A DNA stretch of 64,000 nucleotides from Bacillus luti (GCF_001884105.1 NZ_MACI01000009.1:22622-86621); one strand, 5' to 3'; shown: positions 25,637 through 35,714, numbered from the stretch's first letter. Translations and numbers: made by a program. Notes: generated by a model not told the origin, from the sequence alone.

Positions 25637-26239
25637 CTACCATAAAGAAAACTGTTTCCTGTTCTCACGTAAGCAATAATAATATGTGATGCACAGCACA
25701 GCAATACTTAACCAAAATGTAAAATAACCAATTTTCTCTACAAACAAATGCATAATGCCATATCTCGGCATTTGCCAAAATAAATAATCAATTGCGTCAT
25801 TATGTAATGTCCATATACCTGCCACTACAAAATGCCATTTTTTTATACGGTAAAATGGTGCATATAACACTCCCTGCACTGCCATTGCAAAATGCGATAG
25901 CATTAACATATATCCCATAAGACCAATAGGACCTTTTACATAAATCATAACCCCATTTACAACCACAGCCCATATACCATATTTTATTAAAGTAACAATT
26001 GCTAGCGCCTCTATTAATCCCCAGTTTCTCTTTATTAAGAAACCAATTAAAACAAAGACAAAAAAGAGACTCGCCATAGGACTATCTGGTACAAACGGCC
26101 AAAATATAGGTGAAGTTTCTTTTAATTGATTTCCATACCATATAAATCCGTAAATTGTACCTAATATATTAACAGCCAATAAAAATAATAATACCGAGCG
26201 TTGTCTTAACATTGCATACAAGTAAACCAAGCTGTACAT
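25637..26239 (-). CDS. ypjA: YpjA, DUF1405 integral membrane protein
   Basis: A 200-residue protein with about six membrane helices, for example VLLFLLAVNILGTIYGFIWY and IAVLCITYYYCL. Family features include FVPDSPMASLFF, SHFAMAVQGVLYAPFY and TLHNDAIDYLFW. It is annotated as DUF1405 and its function is unknown. Its position downstream of qcrABC matches B. subtilis ypjA, but here the lit-like gene follows it after 22 bases, so ypjA and lit probably share a transcript. Confidence 0.82.
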   Translation of the reverse strand: MYSLVYLYAMLRQRSVLLFLLAVNILGTIYGFIWYGNQLKETSPIFWPFVPDSPMASLFFVFVLIGFLIKRNWGLIEALAIVTLIKYGIWAVVVNGVMIYVKGPIGLMGYMLMLSHFAMAVQGVLYAPFYRIKKWHFVVAGIWTLHNDAIDYLFWQMPRYGIMHLFVEKIGYFTFWLSIAVLCITYYYCLRENRKQFSLW

Positions 26240-26303
26240 CCAACACCTTTCATTCTTTCATCAAACTCTACTCTATTATATAGCAAACTTACTGTCATCA
26301 AAA

Positions 26304-26342
26304 TAAAAAGCTGACTACAAAATTTGTAGTCAGCTTTTTTTA
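26304..26342 (-). terminator. Terminator after qcrABC
   Basis: A perfect 13-base-pair stem (AAAGCTGACTACA/TGTAGTCAGCTTT) has A- and T-runs on both sides and ends the minus-strand qcr transcript. Confidence 0.85.
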
Positions 26343-27107
26343 CTTCTTATTATATTTTGCAATAAATTCCGAAAGCTTTTTCAGTTCTTCATCTGTACCT
26401 TTAAATACTCCTTTAGGCATTGAACCTTTTCCATCCTTCGCAATTTTAGCAATTTCTTCTGGTTTTAAAGTTAAATTTTGCAAAGCCGGTGCTGCCGCTC
26501 CGCCTTGTAAATTGTCACCGTGACATGTTAAACAAGTATTTTTTTGCATTAACTTGTATCCATCATCATTTTTATCAACTGGTGCTGTTTTTACAATCGC
26601 TCCTTGTTTTTTTGCAGCTTCCCAGTCGTGATGTGCTACAGATTCCCAAGTTAAAAAGATAATCGATGCAATTGCTAAAAGCATAAATCCAGTTGCCACA
26701 GGTCGCTTCAATGGGCGTCTTTCTGGTCCTCGATCAAGAAATGGAGCTAACAATAATGCTCCAAACGCAATCCCTGGCATAATAAATGCTCCAATTACAG
26801 TAAATGAACCAGAAGCATACGAGTACTTTAATAACTGATACAAGAATAAGAAATACCAATCTGGAAGTGGTATATATCCTGCATCTGTTGGATCCGCCAT
26901 TCTCTCAAGCGGTGATGGATGCGCCACTGTTAAACATAAATAACCGATTAAAAAAACTGCACCAACCATCCATTCTTTTAACAAAAAGTTCGGCCAAAAT
27001 GCTTCTGTTTTTCCTGGGTATTCAGAATAGTCTTTCGGAATATTTGGTTTCCGAGCTACCGGTACCCGAGAATCTCCTACAAACTTCATCCCTTTGCCGC
27101 GATGCAT
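26340..27107 (-). CDS. qcrC: Menaquinol:cytochrome c reductase subunit QcrC (cytochrome b/c)
   Basis: A 255-residue subunit of the bc complex that passes electrons from menaquinol to a c-type haem. The N-terminal two thirds hold three or four membrane helices equivalent to subunit IV of b6f complexes (PLPDWYFLFLYQLLKYSY, quinol-site region). The C-terminal third is a cytochrome c domain with the haem motif CLTCHGDNLQGG and the axial methionine in GSMPKGVF. The start MHRGKGMKFVGDSR is the one seen in B. subtilis. It is the last gene of qcrA-qcrB-qcrC. Confidence 0.96.
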   Translation of the reverse strand: MHRGKGMKFVGDSRVPVARKPNIPKDYSEYPGKTEAFWPNFLLKEWMVGAVFLIGYLCLTVAHPSPLERMADPTDAGYIPLPDWYFLFLYQLLKYSYASGSFTVIGAFIMPGIAFGALLLAPFLDRGPERRPLKRPVATGFMLLAIASIIFLTWESVAHHDWEAAKKQGAIVKTAPVDKNDDGYKLMQKNTCLTCHGDNLQGGAAAPALQNLTLKPEEIAKIAKDGKGSMPKGVFKGTDEELKKLSEFIAKYNKK

Positions 27108-27150
27108 AATCTCCCTCCTTTAGTTCTTTCCCCTTTAATTTAGCAATCTC

Positions 27151-27825
27151 TTATAGCGGACCGGAAATACCTTGTTTGCGAATCATGATGAAGTGGAAGG
27201 CCATTAAACCTAGAAGTGCTGCTGGTAAGAAGAAGACGTGAATAGCAAAGAAGCGAGTTAATGTTTGAGCGCCAACAATTTCGGAATGACCAGCGAGTAA
27301 TGTTTTTATATAAGGACCAATGAGCGGCGTTTGCTCTGCAATTTGAATCCCTACTTTCGTAGCAAATAACGCTTTCATATCCCATGGTAATAAATATCCG
27401 GTAAAACCAAGACCTAACATAACAAAGAAAATAAGAACACCAACAATCCAGTTTAACTCACGAGGCTTTTTATACGCACCTTGGAAGAAAACTCTGAGTG
27501 TATGTAAAAACATCATTACAATTACGAGACTAGCACCCCAGTGGTGCATACCACGAACAATTTGTCCGTATGCAACTTCATTTTGCAAATAATACACCGA
27601 TTCCCAAGCATTTTTAATATCAGGCACATAATACATTGTCAAAAACATTCCAGATAAAATTTGAATTACAGTAACGAAAAAAGTAAGTCCTCCAAAACAA
27701 TACACGAACGCAGAAAAGTGATGTGCTGGGTTTACATGTTCAGGTACTTCATGATCAGCGATATCGCGCCATATTGGTGTAATATCTAACCGTTCATCTA
27801 CCCAATCATAAATTTTATTTAGCAT
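27151..27825 (-). CDS. qcrB: Cytochrome b6 subunit QcrB
   Basis: A 224-residue, four-helix cytochrome b6. Histidine pairs that bind the two b haems are visible in helices B and D (RGMHHWGASLVIVMMFLHTL and TRFFAIHVFFLPAALLGLMAFH). The N-terminus is MLNKIYDWVDERLDIT. A cysteine that binds an extra haem c covalently is known in B. subtilis QcrB; the only cysteine visible here is in VYCFGGLTFF. It starts directly after qcrA, with no intergenic base. Confidence 0.96.
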   Translation of the reverse strand: MLNKIYDWVDERLDITPIWRDIADHEVPEHVNPAHHFSAFVYCFGGLTFFVTVIQILSGMFLTMYYVPDIKNAWESVYYLQNEVAYGQIVRGMHHWGASLVIVMMFLHTLRVFFQGAYKKPRELNWIVGVLIFFVMLGLGFTGYLLPWDMKALFATKVGIQIAEQTPLIGPYIKTLLAGHSEIVGAQTLTRFFAIHVFFLPAALLGLMAFHFIMIRKQGISGPL

Positions 27826-28338
27826 CTACTTTGCACCCCCTTTTGGCTTCGCTTTGCCTAAATAAAGCGTTCCATCTTTCACTTTAGATTCGTATACATC
27901 GAGTGGAGCAAGGGGCGGCGTGCCTTTAATGTTCATTCCATCTTTTGTATAACGGCCCCCGTGACATGGGCAAAAGAATTGATTCGGATGTGCTTTGTCC
28001 GAATTCCAGTTAACTGTACAACCTAAATGTTTACATACTGGAGAGAATGCAACAATGTCTCCGCTTTCATCTTTATGAACCCAAGCTGATTTTGGCTCTT
28101 CAGACTTGTACCAACCATCAACCTGCTTCACCTTAAAGTCGAAACGTTTTGGTTCTGTTGTAATATCCTTTACTTGTGCAACAGCAACCATATCTGTTCC
28201 CGCTTCTTTTCTTAACACCGGATCAAGCGCAAATCGCGTCATCGGCATTAGAATACCTGCTGCCATAAAGCCTCCTACCCCTGTAAGTGTGTAATTTAAA
28301 AATTGTCTTCTTGACACACGATGTTCTTTCTCGCTCAC
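27826..28338 (-). CDS. qcrA: Rieske iron-sulfur subunit QcrA
   Basis: A 170-residue subunit carrying the [2Fe-2S] Rieske cluster: C-x-H in CKHLGCTVNW and C-x2-H in CPCHGGRYTKDG, with the extra disulfide cysteines of the type. The N-terminal SRRQFLNYTLTGVGGFMAAG looks like a twin-arginine signal anchor, consistent with export of a folded cluster protein. It is the first gene of qcrABC. A 140-base gap separates it from ypiF. Confidence 0.96.
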   Translation of the reverse strand: MSEKEHRVSRRQFLNYTLTGVGGFMAAGILMPMTRFALDPVLRKEAGTDMVAVAQVKDITTEPKRFDFKVKQVDGWYKSEEPKSAWVHKDESGDIVAFSPVCKHLGCTVNWNSDKAHPNQFFCPCHGGRYTKDGMNIKGTPPLAPLDVYESKVKDGTLYLGKAKPKGGAK

Positions 28339-28478
28339 GAAAATTTCCCCCCTCTATCAGAAATTGTCCCCTCGTGATAAATTATATAAAAAATAAAAAC
28401 TAGGACACTATCATGATATAATACGCTCATGCACAGGTCAATATCATACTACTCATAATAATAAGAACTTTCTGTTTA

Positions 28479-28937
28479 TTATTGTTTTCCCCATTTTTCT
28501 TCTAACATCACCATTATATTTTTTATATGTGCATGAATCAGTTCTCTTTTTGCTTGATCACTAAATTGTTCTAGCGCTAATGACGGAAACCAAAATAAGT
28601 CTCCCTGTATATCTTGCATATCTTCTTTCCATGAAAAATCACTTGTAACATACGCAATGTGCTTAAAACCTTGCCTTTGTAAATGATCTGTCCATTCTTG
28701 CAAACGACCTTTTTCCTTCTTTTGACTTTCTACTAAATACGTAAATGCTGGTAGTAAAAGCACTCTTCCTTTATATTCTCTTTCTAACTCCATACTCAAC
28801 AATTCAATAAATTCACCTTGTTCTACAACCATTTTCATTTCTTTTGCTGCCGAAACTGATAACAGTGGTATAATCCCTGTATCTACATACTCTCTCGCTT
28901 GCTCAAACTGTTCCACATCTTTTACAATCCATTTCAA
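28479..28937 (-). CDS. ypiF: YpiF, DUF2487 family protein
   Basis: A 152-residue soluble protein, starting MKWIVKDVEQFEQAREYVDT. I set the start at the TTG at 28937: AAGGAGG lies exactly eight bases upstream, whereas the ATG at 28955 would place that site inside the coding region. The length and sequence match the YpiF/DUF2487 family. Its place just before qcrABC is conserved in Bacillus, so a role in assembling or regulating the bc complex is possible but unproven. Confidence 0.8.
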   Translation of the reverse strand: MKWIVKDVEQFEQAREYVDTGIIPLLSVSAAKEMKMVVEQGEFIELLSMELEREYKGRVLLLPAFTYLVESQKKEKGRLQEWTDHLQRQGFKHIAYVTSDFSWKEDMQDIQGDLFWFPSLALEQFSDQAKRELIHAHIKNIMVMLEEKWGKQ

Positions 28938-29014
28938 GTCTCTTCCCTCCTTCATTCAGAAATAACAGAACTTTCACTTTATATATATTAAACCATACTA
29001 AAAGAGGTAAAAAA

Positions 29015-29048
29015 AGAAAAACTACCTATATTAGGTAGTTTTTCTCGG
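29015..29048 (-). terminator. Terminator of ypiA-ypiB
   Basis: Minus-strand AAAAACTACCT-AATAT-AGGTAGTTTTT followed by CTTTTTTT. It separates ypiA-ypiB from ypiF-qcrABC. Confidence 0.8.
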
Positions 29049-29092
29049 AAAAAATTCTGAAACTTTTAAAAATTTAATAATTCAAATGAATT

Positions 29093-29686
<594 letters not shown>

Positions 29687-29702
29687 TCAGTTTCCTTCCA
29701 AC

Positions 29703-30965
29703 TTATGAAAAATCCTCTAAATTATATAACAACTCTTCAATATGAATTTGTGTCGGGTCTAGTTGTATTAACTGGGTAAATACTTCTTTCGCCTCTTTTC
29801 GCATTCCTTCTTCCAATAAGAAATAACCGTACTCTTCCAAGAAGTCTGGATGATTCTTAAAAGAAGTATATGCACTTTCATAGTGTTTTAATGCATCCGA
29901 ATACATTTCTAATTGTTTTTTTGCAAACGCCAGGTCCCAAAGTAGTTGTGTATCTGGCTCTCCGCTATCAATAGCACGCTCTACAACTGCAATTAACTCT
30001 TCATACTTTTCCTGTTCTTTTAAGATATACGCATATTTCAATGTTGCGCCTAAATGTCCAGGATCTAACTCAAGAGCTTTTTGAAGTACTTCTTCTGCTT
30101 CTACTACTTTTCCTAATTTAGCTGCAATATTCGCTAATTCTACATAAAACGGAACAGAAAGCTCATCTACTTTAATTCCTTCATGAAGTGTTTCATAGCT
30201 TTCTTGAAGCATTCCTTCTTTTTCATAGCTTTTCGCTAAATACATGTATAGCGATGCGTAATCAGGGTCTAATTCCTTTAATTCTTGCCAAGCACCAATT
30301 GCTCTTTGATATTCTTCTCCTTGGTATAATGTAAAGGCATATCCAAATAATGAGTGAATATCTTTTTGCTCTTCTAGGCCTGCTTCATAGTAAGAGATTG
30401 CCTCTTCCCAGTTTCCAATCGCACTTAACGTTTCTGCAAGACGAAGTGCAATCACAACACCACCCATTACTTTATGTTCTGCTAATAGCGACTCGTAATG
30501 AGTAATTGCCTTTTGTTCTTCCCCTTTACTACTATATAATTCTGCTAATCCAAACGTAATAACAGGTTCGTCAGGCATCATTTCTTTCGCCTTTAATAGT
30601 TTTTGCTCCGCTACATCATCAAAACCTTGCATTTGGAATAAATCCGCAACAAGTAATAACGATTGAACATATAAATCATCATTTTCCGGAATATCATGAA
30701 GCACTTCAATCGCTTCATCTTCTTTGTCTAGATCAATATATAATTCTGCTAAAAATACCGTAAATTCACTTTCTTCTGGATACAGTAGGCGTAAGTCCTC
30801 AGTAATTGTTAGTGCCTCATCCATAAATCCAAGTGTATGGTAATAACGAGCGATATCATACTTCTCTTCATCATTTGCAATTTTTAATTGTTCTTTTAAT
30901 AATTGTAATCCTTTTTCCGCTTCTCCATTTTCAATATATGAAACAGCTTGTTCAAACTTTTGCAT
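29703..30965 (-). CDS. ypiA: YpiA, tetratricopeptide-repeat protein
   Basis: A 420-residue protein made almost entirely of TPR units (about eleven), for example YDIARYYHTLGFMDEALTIT and WEEAISYYEAGLEEQKDIHS, acidic overall, with no signal peptide. It is likely a cytoplasmic protein-interaction scaffold. The start is the ATG at 30965 (MQKFEQAVSY), with AAAGGAGAC at ideal spacing; the frame runs 14 codons further without a site. It is the first gene of ypiA-ypiB, and a leader of roughly 325 nt with a bcr element precedes it. Confidence 0.84.
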   Translation of the reverse strand: MQKFEQAVSYIENGEAEKGLQLLKEQLKIANDEEKYDIARYYHTLGFMDEALTITEDLRLLYPEESEFTVFLAELYIDLDKEDEAIEVLHDIPENDDLYVQSLLLVADLFQMQGFDDVAEQKLLKAKEMMPDEPVITFGLAELYSSKGEEQKAITHYESLLAEHKVMGGVVIALRLAETLSAIGNWEEAISYYEAGLEEQKDIHSLFGYAFTLYQGEEYQRAIGAWQELKELDPDYASLYMYLAKSYEKEGMLQESYETLHEGIKVDELSVPFYVELANIAAKLGKVVEAEEVLQKALELDPGHLGATLKYAYILKEQEKYEELIAVVERAIDSGEPDTQLLWDLAFAKKQLEMYSDALKHYESAYTSFKNHPDFLEEYGYFLLEEGMRKEAKEVFTQLIQLDPTQIHIEELLYNLEDFS

Positions 30966-31012
30966 AAACGTCTCCTTTAATTCTAAAAAATATTCTCTTC
31001 TGTTCATTTACC

Positions 31013-31165
31013 CCGCTATTAACGGGCAGTAGGACCCCCACCTCAAAATTCAGCTAAGGCAAAGAAGTTAGGTTGGGGATCAACTGCCCGTAAAAGCCCG
31101 ATTGGTGAAGGCTAATAATCAGCGGGGGACAAACATCCCCCCACTAATTAAAGTTTCACTTTATC
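31013..31165. repeat. bcr1-like repeat, full length (about 153 bases)
   Basis: Read on the minus strand it runs ATAAAGTGAAACTTT, a head hairpin with GGGGGA/TCCCCC-type arms, GATTATTAGCCTTCACCAAT, CGGG, then a long tail hairpin closed by ACGGGCAGT (31022-31030) and ACTGCCCGT (31083-31091) and extended by CCCCCACCT/AGGTTGGGG. Length and layout fit the bcr1 family known from the B. cereus group. It lies inside the presumed ypiA leader, 48 bases from the start codon. Confidence 0.8.
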
Positions 31166-31290
31166 ATAAGCAACTCCCTGTAAGAACGCAACCTTTAGAA
31201 TGAGCATACTTCTTCTTGTACTTTCTCTTATAGCACGGCTCGTTGTTCAAAAGGTTCTCATATGACACCGATACCGCATCCCTACTTTCT

Positions 31291-31320
31291 ATTGTACCGT
31301 TTTCTTTCATTACCGTGCAA
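31291..31320 (-). promoter_or_regulatory. Sigma-A promoter for ypiA-ypiB
   Basis: Minus-strand TTGCAC (31315-31320), an 18-base spacer and TACAAT (31291-31296). Transcription from here gives a leader of about 320 nt. The 120 bases between promoter and repeat contain AACCTTT...AAAGGTT arms that could form a large hairpin; no gene was seen in 31166-31412. Confidence 0.6.
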
Positions 31321-31413
31321 ATAACTTCACTCGTTGATTATTAAGTTATATAAAGCCAACCTGACTAGCACACTTCAATCTTTGTTAAAAAGTGGAGCTT
31401 CGTTACCTTAAAT

Positions 31414-31440
31414 AAAAAAGGCTCCTATAATAGGAGCCAC
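31414..31440 (-). terminator. Terminator of aroC-aroB-hisC
   Basis: Minus-strand GGCTCCTA-TTA-TAGGAGCC followed by TTTTTTA, ten bases after the hisC stop. Confidence 0.85.
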
Positions 31441-31449
31441 CGCAATTTC

Positions 31450-32562
31450 TTAAGAATATGTTTCCTCTTTCTTTACCTTCTCATTTACAAGCTCTTTCAG
31501 TAATTCTATAATTTCATCATTCTCTTCTTTTAAACCGACTGTAATACGAATACCGTCATGTATGCCAAATGCAGCACCTGAACGAACAATATATCCTTTT
31601 TGCATTAATCGTTCGAAAGCTTCATTACCAGGAATACCAAGTTTTAAGAAAATGAAATTTGTTTGAGATGGATAATAGAATACGTTATATTCCTTACAAA
31701 ATGCATAGTATTGATTTAAACCTTCAGCATTCTTCTGCACACATTCTTCTAGAAACTTTTGATCTTCTAATGCAGCTATTGCTACAGATTGCGCTACAGT
31801 CGATGTATTGAATGGTAACCTTGCTACTTCTAGCTGTCCAATTAACTTCGCATTACCAACCGCGTATCCGATACGAAAAGCAGCTAAGCCATACGCCTTT
31901 GAAAACGTGCGTAAAATCATAAGATTTTCATACTTTTCAAGAAGTGGTAATGTTTGCGGATAGTCTTCCGCCCCCGCATACTCATAATATGCTTCATCCA
32001 TAATAACGAGTGCTGACTTAGGAACTGATTCTAAGAATGAAAGCAATTTTTGTTTCTCTACGTATGTACCTGTCGGGTTATTCGGGTTACAAATCCATAC
32101 AATCTTCGTTTTGTCATCTACTTGCTGTAACATCGCATCTAAATCGTGAATGCCATCTTTTAGTGGTACTTCACGAACTTCTGCTCCTTCAATAACAGCA
32201 TGGTGATGGTATTGCGAGAACGTAGGATTCGCCATTACAACATTTGTGCCTTCATGTAGTAATGCACGGCTAATCATTTGAATGACTTCATCTAATCCAC
32301 TACCAAATAATAGTTGTTCCGCTTTTACCCCTACATGCTCTGCTACTTTCGTTCGCAGGTCAAAGGCATATCCATCCGGATAAAGCGCGTATTGGCCCGC
32401 TAAAGAAGTTAACGCTTCTGTCACACGTGCTGAGCAACCAAATGGATTTTCGTTCGATGCTAATTTCACAATTTTTGATAATCCATATTCCCTTTTTACT
32501 TCTTCAATATTTTTCCCAGGTACATATGCTCTTAAAGTTAACAATTGCTCTTTCACTCTCAT
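31450..32562 (-). CDS. hisC: Histidinol-phosphate / aromatic aminotransferase HisC
   Basis: A PLP enzyme that transaminates imidazole acetol phosphate in histidine synthesis and, in Bacilli, also aromatic 2-oxo acids. It has 370 residues. Visible are KLASNENPFGCS, CNPNNPTGTY, MDEAYYEYAG and the cofactor lysine in RTFSKAYGLAAFRIGY. I chose the ATG at 32562 (MRVKEQLLTL), with GGGGGAAG upstream; the frame extends nine codons. In B. subtilis tyrA and aroE follow; here the terminator, the ypiA promoter and a repeat follow. Because it stands with aroB and aroC, aromatic amino acid synthesis may be its main job. Confidence 0.92.
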   Translation of the reverse strand: MRVKEQLLTLRAYVPGKNIEEVKREYGLSKIVKLASNENPFGCSARVTEALTSLAGQYALYPDGYAFDLRTKVAEHVGVKAEQLLFGSGLDEVIQMISRALLHEGTNVVMANPTFSQYHHHAVIEGAEVREVPLKDGIHDLDAMLQQVDDKTKIVWICNPNNPTGTYVEKQKLLSFLESVPKSALVIMDEAYYEYAGAEDYPQTLPLLEKYENLMILRTFSKAYGLAAFRIGYAVGNAKLIGQLEVARLPFNTSTVAQSVAIAALEDQKFLEECVQKNAEGLNQYYAFCKEYNVFYYPSQTNFIFLKLGIPGNEAFERLMQKGYIVRSGAAFGIHDGIRITVGLKEENDEIIELLKELVNEKVKKEETYS

Positions 32563-32672
32563 TTTTCTTCCCCCAGTCATTTGATTCAATTCAATTACAA
32601 TACGGTTATAGTTCCTTACTGCAATCTCTTTTTATAACTGTCATTTACGAGAATACCTCTCCTATAACCCTT

Positions 32673-33758
32673 TTATACCATATCCTTTTGAAATGCCTCT
32701 AACGCAATATGAACAGTCTCATCTGAAATAGATACGACATTTACTACCCCATATTCCTGCATAAGTACCATATGAATTGTTCCTGCATTTGCTTTCTTAT
32801 CTTGTTTCATCAATTGAACGAGGCGCTCTACATTCAAATCACTTGGCATTTTTGGATAGCCGTACTTCAAGAACCACTGCTTCATCTCTTCATAAGCAAG
32901 ATCGATCTTGTACACTTGTTCACTTAAGAATATAGCAAATAACATGCCAACAGCTACTCCGTCACCGTGAGTGATATTTCCATACCCAATCTCTTTTTCA
33001 AGAGCATGACCTAACGTATGTCCAAAGTTCAGATGGGCGCGTACACCTTTTTCTGTTTCATCTTGCGCTACAATATTTGCTTTTACAGGAATCGCCTTCG
33101 TTAATATATGAATTAACTTCTCATCACGAAGTTCTGCTAATGTTTGTACTTCTTGTTTCAACCAATGATACAGCTCAACATCACCAATAAGAGCATGCTT
33201 TATCACTTCTGCATAACCTGAACGCCACTCTTTTTCAGGAAGAGACTGTAAAAACGGCGTATGATATACAACCGCTTCTGGCTGATGGAATGCACCAATC
33301 ATATTTTTCCCTAATGGATGATTAATTGCTACTTTCCCACCTACTGCACTATCATGAGCTAATAAAGTTGTTGGAACTTGAACAAAACGAATGCCACGCA
33401 TAAACGACGCAGCGACAAACCCAGCCAAGTCTCCAATCATTCCGCCTCCAAGTGCAATAATTAAAGAATTTCTATCTAATTTATTTTCAAGAGCTGAAGT
33501 ATGAGCTCCGTAGAAGTTCTCAAAAGATTTTTCTTTTTCACCACTCGGTACAACAAATGAAAATACTTGTTGCTCTACTTGTAATGCATCAACAACTGTC
33601 TGTAAATGTAGAGATGCAACAACTTCATCTGAAATGATCATTACGTTAGATACAGCTGGCTGCATATTTTGAATGATTGTTGTCAAATGTGACAACGCTT
33701 CTTTTCCAACATGCACATCATATTCTTTTGATTTCGTTTGAATATGTATATTTCCCAT
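32673..33758 (-). CDS. aroB: 3-dehydroquinate synthase AroB
   Basis: Second step of the shikimate pathway, an NAD- and zinc-dependent cyclisation of DAHP. It has 361 residues. The NAD site is IALGGGMIGDLAGFVAASFM; metal ligands are within GYAEVIKHALIGD and HLNFGHTLGHALE. The start overlaps the aroC stop as TAATG, so the two are coupled. B. subtilis carries aroH between aroB and the trp genes; there is no room for it here. Confidence 0.96.
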   Translation of the reverse strand: MGNIHIQTKSKEYDVHVGKEALSHLTTIIQNMQPAVSNVMIISDEVVASLHLQTVVDALQVEQQVFSFVVPSGEKEKSFENFYGAHTSALENKLDRNSLIIALGGGMIGDLAGFVAASFMRGIRFVQVPTTLLAHDSAVGGKVAINHPLGKNMIGAFHQPEAVVYHTPFLQSLPEKEWRSGYAEVIKHALIGDVELYHWLKQEVQTLAELRDEKLIHILTKAIPVKANIVAQDETEKGVRAHLNFGHTLGHALEKEIGYGNITHGDGVAVGMLFAIFLSEQVYKIDLAYEEMKQWFLKYGYPKMPSDLNVERLVQLMKQDKKANAGTIHMVLMQEYGVVNVVSISDETVHIALEAFQKDMV

Positions 33759-34930
33759 TAAAATCCCCTCGCATATTCATTATGTTTCTCAATATTTTCA
33801 CGGATAAGATCCATGCGATCTACTCCAAATTGTTCTAGTAAAGCTGTCGCTAATTCCCAAGCAACAACTGCTTCTGCAACGACACTAGCTGCTGGTACAG
33901 CACAACTATCTGAACGTTCAATACTCGCTGAAAACGGTTCTTTCGTATCTATATCCACACTTTGAAGAGGTTTATATAGTGTAGGTATCGGTTTCATCAC
34001 ACCGCGCACAACAATTGGCATACCAGTCGTCATACCGCCTTCTAACCCACCTGCATTGTTCGTTCTTCTTGTATATCCATGCTCCTCATCCCACAGGATT
34101 TCATCATGAACTTCACTTCCCGGTCTACGTGCTGCTTCAAAACCAATTCCAATCTCCACACCTTTAAAGGCATTTATACTCATAATTGCGGCTGCTAGTT
34201 TTGCATCCAATTTTCGATCATAATGTACATAGCTACCTACTCCAATTGGCATGCCTTCCACAACTACTTCAACAATGCCACCGATTGAATCACCATTTGC
34301 TTTTGCATCATCAATCGCTTTCATCATTTGCTTACCAGCTTCGTCATCTAAGCAACGTACAGGTGATTCTTCTGTTATACTTTTTAATTCTTCAATTGAA
34401 CTATAAGTAATCTCCTTAGCTTGTACACCACCAATCTCGATTACATGTCCTGCCACTTTAATACCAAGTTCCGCTAAAACTTTTTTAGCAACTGCACCAG
34501 CAGCAACACGTACTGTCGTTTCACGTGCCGAAGAGCGTTCAAGTACATTTCTCATATCTCTATGACCATATTTAATCGCACCATTTAAATCAGCATGTCC
34601 AGGTCTTGGTTTTGTCACTTTCCTTTTCATTTCTTTTTCTTCTTGCTCCGTTAACGGCTCTGCACCCATAATTTTCGTCCAATGCGCAAAATCACGATTC
34701 TCAACAACGAGTGCAATAGGAGAACCTAATGTTTCTCCATGTCTAACACCACTTACAATTTGCACTTGATCTGTCTCAATTTGCATGCGTCTACCACGAC
34801 CATATCCCTTTTGCCTTCTCGATAATTCTTCATTTATATCGTCCGCAACTATTGATAGTCCCGCTGGAACACCTTCTATAATCGTTGTAAGTTGTGGACC
34901 ATGAGATTCACCAGCTGTAATATATCGCAT
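33758..34930 (-). CDS. aroC: Chorismate synthase AroC (AroF in B. subtilis)
   Basis: It eliminates phosphate from EPSP to give chorismate, with reduced FMN. It has 390 residues. The signatures are GESHGPQL at the start, [11 protein letters not shown], the central [17 protein letters not shown], and [17 protein letters not shown]. It is the first gene of aroC-aroB-hisC. Upstream are about 280 bases with the ndk terminator; I found no certain promoter. cheR, present between ndk and this gene in B. subtilis, is absent. Confidence 0.96.
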   Translation of the reverse strand: MRYITAGESHGPQLTTIIEGVPAGLSIVADDINEELSRRQKGYGRGRRMQIETDQVQIVSGVRHGETLGSPIALVVENRDFAHWTKIMGAEPLTEQEEKEMKRKVTKPRPGHADLNGAIKYGHRDMRNVLERSSARETTVRVAAGAVAKKVLAELGIKVAGHVIEIGGVQAKEITYSSIEELKSITEESPVRCLDDEAGKQMMKAIDDAKANGDSIGGIVEVVVEGMPIGVGSYVHYDRKLDAKLAAAIMSINAFKGVEIGIGFEAARRPGSEVHDEILWDEEHGYTRRTNNAGGLEGGMTTGMPIVVRGVMKPIPTLYKPLQSVDIDTKEPFSASIERSDSCAVPAASVVAEAVVAWELATALLEQFGVDRMDLIRENIEKHNEYARGF

Positions 34931-35125
34931 ACGTCATTCCTCTTTTCGTATATGTATTTATCTCACTATATTAAGCAATAATATGAACTTTCGTTATTCT
35001 AAAAATATGAAAGAAATTATATCGTAAATCGGCCATTTGCTTATTCTCATTCTATACTTCCAATAGGCCTTTTACTTTACATACCAATATATCATAACAA
35101 CTTTAACTTCGTAACTAATTCAAAT

Positions 35126-35172
35126 AAAAAAAGTGCAAGAAGAATACCCCTATTCTTCTTGCACTTTTTACT
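35126..35172. terminator. Terminator of ndk
   Basis: AAAAAGTGCAAGAAGAATA-CCCC-TATTCTTCTTGCACTTTTT is a 15-base-pair stem with symmetrical A/T runs. Confidence 0.88.
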
Positions 35173-35215
35173 ATTATCACAGTTATTAAAGCGTTTACAA
35201 ATTATTTCAAAATAA

Positions 35216-35662
35216 TTAGTAAATCCATTCATTCATTAATTTTGAGTAGTCTACTAATTCTTCTTCTTTAAAGAAAATAGCAATCTCGCGCTCTGCGCTT
35301 TCTAAAGAATCAGAACCGTGAATAATGTTTTTCGCAACAGTTACACCGAAATCTCCACGAATTGTTCCAGGAGCCGCTTCATGTGGTCTTGTTTTACCCA
35401 TCATGTTACGAGCTGTATCTACTACACCTTCACCTTGCCATACCATTGCGAATACAGGTCCAGATGTAATAAAGTCTACTAATTCACCAAAGAAAGGTCT
35501 TTCTTTATGCTCACCGTAGTGTTCTCCAGCAATTTCCGGAGTGACTTGCATTAATTTTGCACCAACTAATTGAAAGCCCTTTTTCTCAAAACGAGCTACA
35601 ATTTCCCCAATGAAAGCACGTTGTACACCGTCTGGTTTTACCATTAGAAATGTTTTTTCCAT
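35216..35662 (-). CDS. ndk: Nucleoside diphosphate kinase Ndk
   Basis: It balances NTP and dNTP pools through a phosphohistidine. The 148-residue enzyme has [20 protein letters not shown] at the N-terminus, [20 protein letters not shown], and the active-site histidine in [16 protein letters not shown]. The true start is the ATG at 35662, with GGAGAG upstream; the frame runs 27 codons further through the promoter. It is downstream of hepT as in B. subtilis, but has its own promoter and terminator. Confidence 0.96.
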   Translation of the reverse strand: MEKTFLMVKPDGVQRAFIGEIVARFEKKGFQLVGAKLMQVTPEIAGEHYGEHKERPFFGELVDFITSGPVFAMVWQGEGVVDTARNMMGKTRPHEAAPGTIRGDFGVTVAKNIIHGSDSLESAEREIAIFFKEEELVDYSKLMNEWIY

Positions 35663-35714
35663 AAAAAATCTCTCCACTTCTGAATTATGTATGTAATTGT
35701 ATATCCCCACACAC

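Noticed and set aside
31166-31412. Remnant of tyrA or aroE between hisC and ypiA
   Set aside because: No frame resembles prephenate or shikimate dehydrogenase; the stretch reads as leader and promoter of ypiA.
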